From positions 1 through 64,000 of the forward strand of contig JADKIA010000015.1 in NCBI GenBank assembly GCA_016721465.1: 64,000 bases of DNA, in the 5' to 3' direction. This DNA comes from Ideonella sp. (GTDB lineage Bacteria > Pseudomonadota > Gammaproteobacteria > Burkholderiales > Burkholderiaceae_C). Below, piece by piece: positions 36,400 through 44,461 of the stretch (the first letter of the stretch is position 1; each line of letters starts with the position of its first letter). The notes beneath the pieces are model-generated. The model saw only the letters and a program-made list of their open reading frames with translations. It did no database searches and was not told where the DNA came from. The position numbers and the translations under genes were made by a program.

Positions 36400-37882
36400 G
36401 GCGTTGCTCCAGTTGTTCGCGCAGTGCCTTGTCGGACAGCGGTTCGTCGGTGGTGCGCTGCATCATGGCGTCCAGATCGTGGCGCGCACCTTGCTGCCAG
36501 ATGCGCGGCGCCAGCCAGTCGCCGATGGCTTGGCAGTTGCCGGCCGCCACTTGGGCTTGCAGGTCGGTCACGTCGCGCCGCAGGGCAGTGAAGCACTGCG
36601 CCGCCACCATGGCGCCCAGCAGATAGGCCGGGAAGTAGCCGAACATGCCCTGCACCCAGTGCGGGTCTTGCAGGGGACCTTGACTGAAAGGTGCCTGCGG
36701 GTCCACGCCCAGCAAGCGATGCATGCGATCGTTCCACCAGGCGGGCACGTCATCGACCTCGATCTCGCCATCCACCAGTGCCTGCTCGATCTCGACCCGA
36801 AGGATGACATGCAGCGGGTAGGTCAACTCGTCGGCCGCGACGCGGATGCGCCCTGGCCGGACGCGGCGCAGCAGCCGCGTCAGGTTGTCCGGCTCGAAAG
36901 CCGCTTGATGGCCAAAAGCCTGCCGCAGCAGCGGGGCGAGGACCTGGCAGAAGGCGGGCTCGGGCGCCAGTTGGCGCTCGAAAATCAGCGCCTGGCCTTC
37001 GTGCAGTGCGGCCGAATGCGGCCCCGCCAACGGCTGCCCCAGCCACGCGCGCGGTAGGTTCTGCTGATAGCGCGCGTGGCCGGTTTCGTGCATGGTGCCG
37101 ATCAGTGCCGGCACGAAATTGGTCTCGTCGAATCGCGTGGCCAGCCTCACGTCTTCGGGCACGCCGCCGGTGAACGGGTGCTGCGTGGCGTCCAGGCGGC
37201 CGGCATCGAAGTCGAAGCCCAGCATCCCCATCACCTGCTCGCACAGACGCTGCTGCGCGGCCGCCGGGAAAGGGCCAACAGGCTCCAGCGGCTGCGGTGC
37301 GCGCGACTGCGCGGCCAGCGCTTGCTCAACCAAGGGTGGCAGCCAGCACTGCACGCGCGCGAACAAGGGGGTCACCCGGGCCATGCGCAGGCCCGGTTCC
37401 CAACGCTCGAGCAGCGCGTCCATGGGTTGGAGACCCAAGGCATCGCCCAGCCGTGCAGCGGATTCGCGCACCACCGTCACCAATGGCGCCCACGTGGCAG
37501 CGAAGGGCGTCCACGCGTTGTCCTGCCGAGCTTGGCCCCAGGCCTGCATGGCCGCGCCCACGGCCAGTTCGCGCTTCTCGGCCAAGGCCTCCGGAATCGC
37601 CGCTTCGATGCGGCGCGCCTGGCGCATGCGCGCGAGATTGAGCGCGGCGTCGGGCTGCAAGGGCTCGTGCCCGGCCGCCTCGAATTGCCGGGTCAGGATC
37701 GGCTCGGCCTGCAGCTGCTTGATCAACACGGCCAGCGCCGCCTGTGCGGCAGCGCGCGCGGTCGCGCCGGCGGGCGGCATGTGGGTCAGTCGGTCCCAGG
37801 TGGCGATGGCCTGCAGGTGCTCCAGATCGTGGATGCGGCGGTGGTGGGCCACCAAAGCGTCATAGGCAGGTGACGTGCTCAT
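36383..37882 (-). CDS. M32-family carboxypeptidase (Taq type)
   Basis: 499 residues, cytoplasmic. The zinc motif MHETGHARYQ lies at about residues 263-272, with the further M32 blocks DATQHPFTGGVPEDVRLATR, DETNFVPALIGT, AGPHSAALHEGQALIFERQL (third metal Glu) and ADELTYPLHVILRVEIEQAL. The ending GNCQAIGDWLAPRIWQQG is also typical. M32 enzymes remove C-terminal residues from peptides with broad specificity. The start MSTSPAYDALVAHHRRIHDL matches the usual N-terminus. It is co-transcribed with the following MFS gene. Confidence 0.9.
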   Translation of the reverse strand: MSTSPAYDALVAHHRRIHDLEHLQAIATWDRLTHMPPAGATARAAAQAALAVLIKQLQAEPILTRQFEAAGHEPLQPDAALNLARMRQARRIEAAIPEALAEKRELAVGAAMQAWGQARQDNAWTPFAATWAPLVTVVRESAARLGDALGLQPMDALLERWEPGLRMARVTPLFARVQCWLPPLVEQALAAQSRAPQPLEPVGPFPAAAQQRLCEQVMGMLGFDFDAGRLDATQHPFTGGVPEDVRLATRFDETNFVPALIGTMHETGHARYQQNLPRAWLGQPLAGPHSAALHEGQALIFERQLAPEPAFCQVLAPLLRQAFGHQAAFEPDNLTRLLRRVRPGRIRVAADELTYPLHVILRVEIEQALVDGEIEVDDVPAWWNDRMHRLLGVDPQAPFSQGPLQDPHWVQGMFGYFPAYLLGAMVAAQCFTALRRDVTDLQAQVAAGNCQAIGDWLAPRIWQQGARHDLDAMMQRTTDEPLSDKALREQLEQRHGCSN

Positions 37883-37920
37883 TCAGGCCCCACGGCAACG
37901 CCAATGCATTCGCACATCGG

Positions 37921-38814
37921 CTAGCGCCGAAACGCGAATCGAACGCCGCGCGCGATGCCTGCGGGCGGCACCATGTTGTGGTCGTCGCCCTCGTGAACCA
38001 CGGTTTCCACATGCAAGCCGGGCGATTCGAGCGCTGCGAGCCTGGCCCCGAGCTCGACCGTGTTGGGCACCATGCGGCACTCTTCGGTCATGTCGCGGAA
38101 GTCTTGCTCGCCAGCGGGCAGGCCGGGGACAAAGCGAAACGTGGATTCGAGCGCGCCCACAGTGATCAACGCACGCGCTTTGACCTGCCCAGACCGGACT
38201 CGGTCACTGAAGGCGGCCTCGTGCGTCAGCACCGCACGGTCGTTGAACCAGATGGATGGGCTGACGGCGACGAACTGCTGGAACGACGCCGTGTGACGGA
38301 ACAGCGCATGCAGCGTCGTCAGCCCACCCAGGGAATGTCCCATCAGCACCTGGTCCTGCCGGTTGATGGCCACCATGGCCTCGACACGCGGCTTGACCTC
38401 TTCCTCGATCACGCGGAAGTAGTTGTCCATGCCACCATAACCTTCGGATGGTCGAGGCATCTTCGCGATGAAGCCCTTCTTCAACCGTTCTTCGGAGATC
38501 GGCGTCGTCAGGTCGATCATGCGCAGGTCCAGCGCTGCGCTGACGCTGTCGGTCGGGTAGCCGATGCCGACCACGACGGGGTCGATCACATCGGGCCAGC
38601 AGGCCTGGATGCGGGCGGTGTCGACGGCGATGCCGAAGTGCAGGTTGCCGTCGATGAGGTAGAGCACCGCATGCCCCTCGGGTGGAGTTGGCCGCCGCGT
38701 GGGGATGGACACCAACAGCCGGTAGGCGCGGCCATTGACTTTCGACGTGAAGTCGATGATGCGGGCGTTCAGGGCCATCTCCGCACTGGGTGTGGAGGTC
38801 GCGGTGGTTTCCAT
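37921..38814 (-). CDS. Esterase-D/Fes-like alpha/beta hydrolase
   Basis: 297 residues from ATG at 38814. It resembles the enterochelin-esterase/IroE and S-formylglutathione-hydrolase-like group: VLYLIDGNLHFGIAVDTARI, the elbow QVLMGHSLGGLTTLHALFR and the terminal EGDDHNMVPPAGIARG carrying the catalytic His. No signal peptide is evident. It is 50 bases downstream of dgcA and 38 bases ahead of the M32 gene, so it may belong to the dgcN-dgcA transcript. Substrate unknown; an ester-linked peptide or siderophore-like ligand would suit the fold. Confidence 0.8.
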   Translation of the reverse strand: METTATSTPSAEMALNARIIDFTSKVNGRAYRLLVSIPTRRPTPPEGHAVLYLIDGNLHFGIAVDTARIQACWPDVIDPVVVGIGYPTDSVSAALDLRMIDLTTPISEERLKKGFIAKMPRPSEGYGGMDNYFRVIEEEVKPRVEAMVAINRQDQVLMGHSLGGLTTLHALFRHTASFQQFVAVSPSIWFNDRAVLTHEAAFSDRVRSGQVKARALITVGALESTFRFVPGLPAGEQDFRDMTEECRMVPNTVELGARLAALESPGLHVETVVHEGDDHNMVPPAGIARGVRFAFRR

Positions 38815-38864
38815 GCAGAGGTTCCTTGTGTGCGGGTCGTGCGTTGCGGGCTGGCTCAGCCTGG

Positions 38865-39851
38865 TCAGCCCCAGAGGGCCGGCTGGGGTGGCTGCACCAC
38901 ACCCTGGCTGAAGCTCATGGCGTGCGTGCGGTCGCCCACCTGCAGCAAGGGCCCGTCGAGGTCCGCCCAGCGGGCCAGCTGAGCCACCAGGAAGGCCGGT
39001 GCCATACCCAGCGAGGTGCCGCACATGTTGCCCACCATCAGGTCGAATCCATGCGCACGGGCCTCGTTCGCCAAGGCCAGCGCCTCGGTGAAGCCGCCGC
39101 ACTTGTCGAGCTTGATGTTGACGACCTGGTAGCGGCCCTGCAGGGCGGGCAGCGACGATCGGTCGGTGCAGGACTCATCGGCGCAGATCGGGATCGCCGA
39201 GTGCAGGATCGCCAGCGCCTCGTCCTCGCCCCGCGGCAAGGGCTGCTCGATGAGTTCGACCCCTGAGGCGATCAGATCGGTCATCAGATCGGCCAGCAAC
39301 GAGGCCGTCCAGGATTGATTGGCATCGATCAGCAGGCGGGCCTCAGGCAGCTCTTCGCGCACGATGCGCACAAGCTCGAGATGGCGGCGCGCGTCGACCT
39401 TCAGCTTGATCAACGGCAGACCGCGGGCCGAGCGGGCCCGGCGGCGCACGTCCTCCAGGCTGCCCAGCCCGATGGTGACCGCCGTGATCACGGGCTTGGG
39501 CGCCGGAAGGTCGGCTGAGGCCCACACACGGACGCCGCGTTGCTTGGCGCGCAGGTCCCACAAGGCGCAGTCAAGGGCATTGCGTGCGCCGCCGGCAGGC
39601 ATCAGATCCAGCAGGTCTGTACCGCTGAGGTCGTCATGCAGTTGCGCCGCCACGGCATCGATCTGCGCCAACATCAATGCGGGAGTCTCGCCGTCGTAGT
39701 CGACTCCCGCCGCTTCGGCTCGGCCCTTGTGGCCGTCGCTGTCGGTCAAGGTGACGGCGATCAGGGGCAGGTCGTGCATCACCTCGCGGGCGATCTCGAA
39801 GGGCTCGCGCAGCGGCCAGCGCTCAATGGCAACCTCGACACGCAAGGTCAT
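38865..39851 (-). CDS. dgcA: Enolase-superfamily dipeptide epimerase / N-acetyl-D-glutamate racemase (DgcA-like)
   Basis: 328 residues. The muconate-lactonising subgroup layout is visible: KLKVD (Lys149/Lys151, base), LLIDANQSW (metal Asp176), ELIEQPLP (metal Glu202), ICADESC (metal Asp225) and VNIKLDKCGG (second base Lys247). The family includes L-Ala-D/L-Glu epimerases and the N-acetyl-D-Glu racemase DgcA. Overlap of its start with dgcN by ATGA is the arrangement reported for the DgcN-DgcA D-glutamate pathway, in which DgcN acetylates D-Glu and DgcA racemises the product. That synteny makes DgcA the favoured call; dipeptide epimerase is the alternative. Confidence 0.82.
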   Translation of the reverse strand: MTLRVEVAIERWPLREPFEIAREVMHDLPLIAVTLTDSDGHKGRAEAAGVDYDGETPALMLAQIDAVAAQLHDDLSGTDLLDLMPAGGARNALDCALWDLRAKQRGVRVWASADLPAPKPVITAVTIGLGSLEDVRRRARSARGLPLIKLKVDARRHLELVRIVREELPEARLLIDANQSWTASLLADLMTDLIASGVELIEQPLPRGEDEALAILHSAIPICADESCTDRSSLPALQGRYQVVNIKLDKCGGFTEALALANEARAHGFDLMVGNMCGTSLGMAPAFLVAQLARWADLDGPLLQVGDRTHAMSFSQGVVQPPQPALWG

Positions 39852-40852
39852 GCCATCAAGGCCTGAGCGATGGCCTCCACACCGCCACGCATGGGATCAC
39901 ACACCGGCAGGCCCAGCTCAACGGCCACCGCTTGGCGATAGTGCGTCCATGCCGCGTCGTCGAGCGTGGACGAGTTGATCGCCACACCCACGCAGCGCAC
40001 CGCCGGGTTCGTGAGCTGCGCGGCCTCGACGTAGCGGCGAATCGCCTCCCGCAGACTCGGCAATGGGATGTGCGGATAGTCCTCGATCGTGGTGCGCGAG
40101 GGGTCGTGGCACAGCACGATGGCGTCGGGCTGTGAGCCATGCAGCAAGCCCAGGGTCACGCCGGCATAGGCCGGGTGGAACAGTGCGCCCTGGCCCTCGA
40201 TCACGTCCCAGTGGTCCGCCGTGTTGTCGGGGGACAACTGCTCGGCTGCGCCTGCAATGAAGTCCGCCACGACGGCGTCGATGGCAATGCCTTCCCCGGC
40301 AATCATGATGCCGGTCTGGCCCGTGGCGCGGAAGCTGGCCTTCGCACCATGGGCTTGGAGTGCCCGTGTCAGGGCCAATGCCGTGTACTTCTTGCCCAGC
40401 GCGCAATCGGTGCCCACGGTCAAGACGCGCCGACCGCTGCGCTTGCGCCCCGTGCCGGTGGGCAAAGCGCGGTCGGCTTGGCGCACATTCACCAGCCGCG
40501 CCCCGCTGCGTGCCGCTGCGGTGGCCAGGGCGGGGTGGCTCTCCAAGCGCGTATGCATGCCACTGACGATGTCCAGGCCCGCGTCCAAGGCTTGCACCAA
40601 GGTGGGCACCCAGGACTCGGGAAGTTGCCCACCGACAGGCGCCACGCCGATCAACATGGAACCGGCTCCTCGCGCCGCTGCGTCCGCGGGCGCGATCACG
40701 GGCAGGCCGAGGCTCACGCTGGCCTCGGGCAAGGCCCACTGGCCGATCACGTCGGCGGGACACCAGTCGCGCAATCCGAAGCCGGTCTTGGCGTCTGACT
40801 TCAGTGTGACGCCGCCGAGAAAGAGGAGATAGGGCTTGCGCAGGCTTTGCAT
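39848..40852 (-). CDS. dgcN: DUF1611 P-loop protein, D-glutamate N-acetyltransferase (DgcN-like)
   Basis: 334 residues: an N-terminal domain (KPYLLFLGGVTLKSDAKTGF, ~6-25) and a C-terminal P-loop domain with GTDCALGKKYTA at 147-158, RATGQTGIMIAGEGIAIDAV, VIEGQGALFHPAYAGVTLGL and IVLCHDPSRTTIEDYP. This is the DUF1611 family, whose characterised member DgcN is a D-glutamate N-acetyltransferase. An 18-bp palindrome sits only five bases before the start, where a ribosome site would be expected; no Shine-Dalgarno sequence is visible in the usual window. The transcript may be leaderless or start within the operator. It heads the dgcN-dgcA unit facing away from the XRE regulator. Confidence 0.83.
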   Translation of the reverse strand: MQSLRKPYLLFLGGVTLKSDAKTGFGLRDWCPADVIGQWALPEASVSLGLPVIAPADAAARGAGSMLIGVAPVGGQLPESWVPTLVQALDAGLDIVSGMHTRLESHPALATAAARSGARLVNVRQADRALPTGTGRKRSGRRVLTVGTDCALGKKYTALALTRALQAHGAKASFRATGQTGIMIAGEGIAIDAVVADFIAGAAEQLSPDNTADHWDVIEGQGALFHPAYAGVTLGLLHGSQPDAIVLCHDPSRTTIEDYPHIPLPSLREAIRRYVEAAQLTNPAVRCVGVAINSSTLDDAAWTHYRQAVAVELGLPVCDPMRGGVEAIAQALMA

Positions 40853-40856
40853 GAGG

Positions 40857-40874
40857 TGGATATTATTTCATCCA
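40857..40874 (-). promoter_or_regulatory. Palindromic operator, site A (before dgcN)
   Basis: TGGATATTATTTCATCCA, inside the longer perfect arms GAGGTGGA/TCCACCTC (40853-40878). It is AT-rich at its centre and ends five bases from the dgcN start, so a bound protein would block initiation. Best-matched member of the TGGnTA-N6-TAnCCA set. Confidence 0.65.
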
Positions 40875-40928
40875 CCTCGTTCCGTAAAGCCCGCATCCAT
40901 CGGCTCGGCGCGGTCTCGCCGTTGCTGC

Positions 40929-41594
40929 TTACAGCGGAGGTGTGTTGGCGCTGACCACGACGGCCTCGGCCTCGCCGACGTTGCGAAAGCGATGGGGCAG
41001 GCGGCTCGAGAACAGGTAGCCATCACCAGGCCCCAGCACCTTCGCGACGCCGCCAACGGTGACTTCAACCTGCCCCTGGATGACGACGCCACCCTCGTCG
41101 CCCTGGTGGCTGTAGGGCTGCGCGGCCGTTTCGGCACCCGGTGCATAACGTTCCAGAAGAACCTGCAGCGGGCGGCCTTTGAGGTTGTGCCCCACTTGCA
41201 GCAAGGAGATGCCGCCTGCGCCCACCTCGAGCAGCTCGTCGCGCTGGAAGAAGATCTGCGTCTCGGCGTCGGGATTGAGGGAGAAGAACTCGGACAAGGT
41301 CATCGGCAGGCTGTCGAGGATCTTGCGCAACGAGCCCACCGATGGCGAGATCGTTTCCTTTTCGATGCAGCCGATGGTGCCGTGATTGAGACCCGCGCGG
41401 CGTGCGAGTTCGCGCTGCGACAGGCCATGCAGTTCGCGAACATAACGCAGTCGCGCGCCGACGCCGGCTGAAGGCTCGCCATCGGCCGGCAGGGTGTCAA
41501 GGACCTTGGGCGCACGGGTGCTGACGGCAGGGGCTGCCTTGGCAGCGGCCGATCTCTTGCGGGGCTTGGCGCCTTGCGTCGTCTTGGCTTTCAT
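40929..41594 (-). CDS. XRE-family regulator with C-terminal cupin domain
   Basis: 221 residues from ATG at 41594. After a Lys/Ala-rich N-terminus, a helix-turn-helix of the XRE type spans ~44-100 (VGARLRYVRELHGLSQRELA, RRAGLNHGTIGCIEKETISP, SVGSLRKILDSLPMTLSEFF). A cupin sensor domain fills ~115-220 (YSHQGDEGGVVIQGQVEVTV, LGPGDGYLFSSRLPHRFRNV). This matches PuuR/SutR-type regulators that sense small amino-acid-like ligands. It lies between dgcN and the serine hydrolase, with palindromic sites on both sides (A before dgcN; B and C upstream of itself), so self-regulation and control of the D-amino-acid genes is likely. Confidence 0.9.
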   Translation of the reverse strand: MKAKTTQGAKPRKRSAAAKAAPAVSTRAPKVLDTLPADGEPSAGVGARLRYVRELHGLSQRELARRAGLNHGTIGCIEKETISPSVGSLRKILDSLPMTLSEFFSLNPDAETQIFFQRDELLEVGAGGISLLQVGHNLKGRPLQVLLERYAPGAETAAQPYSHQGDEGGVVIQGQVEVTVGGVAKVLGPGDGYLFSSRLPHRFRNVGEAEAVVVSANTPPL

Positions 41595-41619
41595 GGGGCG
41601 ATTGCGCTTCAAAGTGTGG

Positions 41620-41637
41620 TGGCTAGTTTAGCGACCA
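41620..41637 (-). promoter_or_regulatory. Palindromic operator, site B (before the XRE gene)
   Basis: TGGCTAGTTTAGCGACCA, 26 bases upstream of the regulator start. Outer bases extend to GGTGG/CCACC. Same 18-bp spacing as sites A, D and E. Confidence 0.6.
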
Positions 41638-41667
41638 CCCGTCGGCGCTTGTCGCGATTGAATTCAG

Positions 41668-41685
41668 TGGCTAGGATACTGAACA
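41668..41685 (+). promoter_or_regulatory. Palindromic operator, site C (before the serine hydrolase)
   Basis: TGGCTAGGATACTGAACA. The left half is perfect, the right half has two changes. It lies 18 bases before the hydrolase start in the divergent promoter region shared with the regulator. Confidence 0.5.
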
Positions 41686-41703
41686 CTTTGCCGAGTCCCT
41701 CAC

Positions 41704-43026
41704 ATGTCCGAACCGACTCCTCTGCCTGCAGCGCTGGCCGCAACGCTGACCGAGAAAGCACGTGAGTTCGGCATTCCGGGACTGGCTGTGAGCCTGGTGG
41801 CGCCTGGGCGCCGCAGCGTCTTTACCACCGGCGTCGAAGCCCCGGGGTCTGAGCGCCCTGTGACGGGCGACACCTGGTTTTCAGTCGCCTCTCTGGGCAA
41901 GCATGTCACCGCCTGCGCGGTGTTGGACCTGGCCCAGACCGGCGCGGTCGACCTTGAGGCACCGATCGGTCGCTACCTGGCCGATGTACCGGCGGCCTGG
42001 TCGAAGCGGTCCGTGATCTCCCTGTTGCGCCATACCAGCGGGCTGCCCGAGTACCTGGCCTACACCGAGGCCGAGACGGTGCCCGAACGACGCGACGAGT
42101 TCGTGCGAACCTACGCTGCCATGGCCACGGCCTTCGAGCCCGACGAGGGCTGGATCTACACCAACACCAACTACATCCTGCTCGGTTTCCTGATTGCGCA
42201 GCTCGCGCGGCGGCCCTACGCGGCGGCTGTGCAGTCGCTGTTCGACCGGGTCGGCAGTGTCGGCGCCACGGTGGCAAGCCCGCAATGGACCCGCGAAGCC
42301 AACGCGCAGAGCCTGGGCATCTCGGGTCGCGATGCCGCCAGTGCGCGCCGTGAGGTGATTGGCGATGGCGACATCTCTTTCACGGCACATGGCGCGCTGG
42401 CCTGGCTGCAGGCCTTGCTGGGCGACCAGTTGCTGTCGGCGACCAGCATGACCACGATGTTCTCGCCGGCCTTGCTGCGCACCTCGCGACCGTCCCCTTA
42501 CGGATGTGGCTGGTTCGTCGACACGCTGCGTGGGGCCGCCGTCGGCCACCACGCGGGCCACTACGATGGCTGGACAGCGATGGCCTTCCTGGCACCAGCC
42601 CAAGACTGTGGCGTGGTGGCCATGTGCAATCTGGCGCCCGGCAACACCCGCGCAGTGCGGTACCTGGCGCAGCTGGCCTTGGAGGGCGCGGCACCCGGCA
42701 GCACGCCTTTGTCCCTGCCACCCATTGAAGACGACTCGCCCGGTCTGTCCGCCATGGTCAAGACGCAACTCTTCCGCAATGGCACCGCCCTGGATCCGAG
42801 CTGCTTTGCAGAGGAACTGCTGCACGTGGTGGCACACGGCAGTGCGGTACGCAATGTCATCAACTTGTGGACCGGCATCGAGCCACAGTCGTTCGAGCTT
42901 GTCGAACAGCAGCGTCACCCGACGCACCGGTTGCGGCGCTACCGCATCCGGTACGCTGAGCGCGTCGAGCACTTGCTGGTGGGCACCACGCCGGAAGACA
43001 AGATCTACTGGGCCTGGCCGCTGTGA
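41704..43026 (+). CDS. Beta-lactamase-fold serine hydrolase (S12/class C type)
   Basis: 440 residues, no signal peptide, so cytoplasmic. The S12 active site is complete: Ser63-Leu-Gly-Lys66 (FSVASLGKHVTA), Tyr152-Thr-Asn154 (WIYTNTNYILLG) and a third motif HHAGHYDGW near residue 280. A C-terminal extension of ~100 residues (from about 335) has no assigned domain. Cytoplasmic S12 proteins include D-aminopeptidases, D-amino-acid amidases, esterases and MlrB-type linear-peptide peptidases. Between dgcN/dgcA and a D-carbamoylase-like gene, a D-residue-specific peptidase is the most economical guess. It has a palindromic operator directly upstream and is divergent from the XRE gene. Confidence 0.85.
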   Translation: MSEPTPLPAALAATLTEKAREFGIPGLAVSLVAPGRRSVFTTGVEAPGSERPVTGDTWFSVASLGKHVTACAVLDLAQTGAVDLEAPIGRYLADVPAAWSKRSVISLLRHTSGLPEYLAYTEAETVPERRDEFVRTYAAMATAFEPDEGWIYTNTNYILLGFLIAQLARRPYAAAVQSLFDRVGSVGATVASPQWTREANAQSLGISGRDAASARREVIGDGDISFTAHGALAWLQALLGDQLLSATSMTTMFSPALLRTSRPSPYGCGWFVDTLRGAAVGHHAGHYDGWTAMAFLAPAQDCGVVAMCNLAPGNTRAVRYLAQLALEGAAPGSTPLSLPPIEDDSPGLSAMVKTQLFRNGTALDPSCFAEELLHVVAHGSAVRNVINLWTGIEPQSFELVEQQRHPTHRLRRYRIRYAERVEHLLVGTTPEDKIYWAWPL

Positions 43027-43072
43027 GCGCCCCCAAGGCCGAGCTACAACCAGCCAACCTACCCCGCAGGGA

Positions 43073-44287
43073 TCAAGGAAGCTTGGGGCGGCCCGGCGCT
43101 TCCCTGAACGTGGCCATTGCGCGGCGCACGACCTGCGCCAGGGCGGCCACGCCCTGCACGATGCGCTCCGCGGGCTCCGTCACGAAGGACAGCCGGAGCG
43201 AGTGATGCATCGGGCTGCCCGCGAAGAACGCGATGCCCGGCACGAAGCTCACGCCTTGCTCGATGGCCGGCGGCAGCAGTGTCGCGGCGTCGATCTGCGG
43301 GGGCAGCGTCAACCAGAAGAACATGCCACCTTCCGGCACCTGCCACGTGGCGAGATCGTGCATGTGGGTGTGCAGAGCCTGCGCCATGGCATCGCGACCG
43401 AGGCGGTAGCGCGTGCGCACCTCATCCAGGTGGGCGTCCAGCATGCCCGTGCGCAACAGGTCGACCACCAGGTGCTGCGCCAACGTGCCGCTGTGCAAAT
43501 CGGCCGCCTGCTTGGCCTGCACGAGCAGGTCGTACACGGGCGCAGGTGCGATGGCATACCCCAGGCGCAGGCCAGGCGCCAGGATCTTGGAGAACGAGCC
43601 CAGGTAGACCGTGCCCTCGGGCCATTGGGCGGCCACGGGTGGCGGCGGCGCCCGGTCGAACCACAGATCGCCGTAAGGGTCGTCCTCGATCAGCGGGAGC
43701 CCCAGCCTCCGCGCCTGATCGGCGATCTGCCGGCGCCGCGCCGCCGGAATGCAGCGCCCGGTGGGGTTCTGGAAGTTCGGCAGCAGGTACAAGGCCCGGG
43801 CGCCGGCCACTTCATGCAGGCTCTCGGGCCGGGGCCCGGCTTCGTCGCAGGCGACCTCGACGGCGTCGGCCTCATATGGTGCAAAGGCCTGCAGCGCACC
43901 CAGGTAGGTGGGCGACTCGACGGCCACCTTGGCACCCTTTTCGAGCAGCAGTTTGGCCACCAGGTCCAGCCCCTGCTGGGATCCACTGGTGATGAGCACC
44001 TGTGTGGCCGGTACGGCCAGGCCGCGTTGGCGCAAACGCTGGGCCACCCATTCGCGCAGCGCGGGAAGGCCTTCCGTGGTGGCGTATTGCAGCGCTTCGC
44101 GGGGTGATTGGGCGAGTACCCGCTGGGACACTTCACGCAAGGCCTCGGCCGGAAAACCGTCAGCCGAAGGCAAGCCGCCACCCAGCGACACCAGGCCCGG
44201 TCGACCCATGAGCTTCATCAGTTCGCGAATCATCGAGGGCGTCAAACGACTGGTGCGCCGCGCAAACCTGAAGGCCGTGGGGCTCAT
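43073..44287 (-). CDS. PLP-dependent class I/II aminotransferase (2-aminoadipate/KAT-like)
   Basis: 404 residues. Fold-type I landmarks: LVSLGGGLPSADGFPAEALR, EALQYATTEGLPALREWVAQ, VLITSGSQQGLDLVAKLL, LYLLPNFQNPTGRCIP, IEDDPYGDLWFD and the PLP Lys in YLGSFSKILAPGLRLGYAIA. The group is the one of LysN, kynurenine/AadAT and the catalytic half of MocR proteins; it lacks a DNA-binding domain. It would move an amino group from an amino acid to a 2-oxo acid in the cytoplasm. It converges on the serine hydrolase and is divergent from the second TonB receptor. A weak operator-like site lies just upstream. Confidence 0.87.
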   Translation of the reverse strand: MSPTAFRFARRTSRLTPSMIRELMKLMGRPGLVSLGGGLPSADGFPAEALREVSQRVLAQSPREALQYATTEGLPALREWVAQRLRQRGLAVPATQVLITSGSQQGLDLVAKLLLEKGAKVAVESPTYLGALQAFAPYEADAVEVACDEAGPRPESLHEVAGARALYLLPNFQNPTGRCIPAARRRQIADQARRLGLPLIEDDPYGDLWFDRAPPPPVAAQWPEGTVYLGSFSKILAPGLRLGYAIAPAPVYDLLVQAKQAADLHSGTLAQHLVVDLLRTGMLDAHLDEVRTRYRLGRDAMAQALHTHMHDLATWQVPEGGMFFWLTLPPQIDAATLLPPAIEQGVSFVPGIAFFAGSPMHHSLRLSFVTEPAERIVQGVAALAQVVRRAMATFREAPGRPKLP

Positions 44288-44303
44288 GTCCGGAGGCTCC
44301 TTT

Positions 44304-44321
44304 CGTCTATTAAATACACCA
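44304..44321 (-). promoter_or_regulatory. Possible degenerate operator before the aminotransferase
   Basis: Minus strand TGGTGTATTTAATAGACG, 16 bases upstream of the aminotransferase start. It keeps the TGG end, the AT-rich centre and the spacing but matches only about 10 of 18 positions of site E. It could equally be a -10 region. Confidence 0.25.
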
Positions 44322-44400
44322 CCAGTTCGCCTCGAGTGCAATGCATTGAGGGGCTTTTGACTGGTAAATGACGCAGATTGATCCGTGCCTCATCCGTTGA

Positions 44401-44418
44401 CGGACATTATATTGTCCA
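44401..44418 (+). promoter_or_regulatory. Palindromic operator, site D (before the second TonB receptor)
   Basis: CGGACATTATATTGTCCA: arms GGACA and TGTCC are a perfect inverted repeat around TTATAT. It lies 43 bases before the receptor start in the region shared with the divergent aminotransferase. Confidence 0.6.
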
Positions 44419-44461
44419 CTAGGATGGCGCCGATCAACCACACCACCAAGGACAGGACCGC

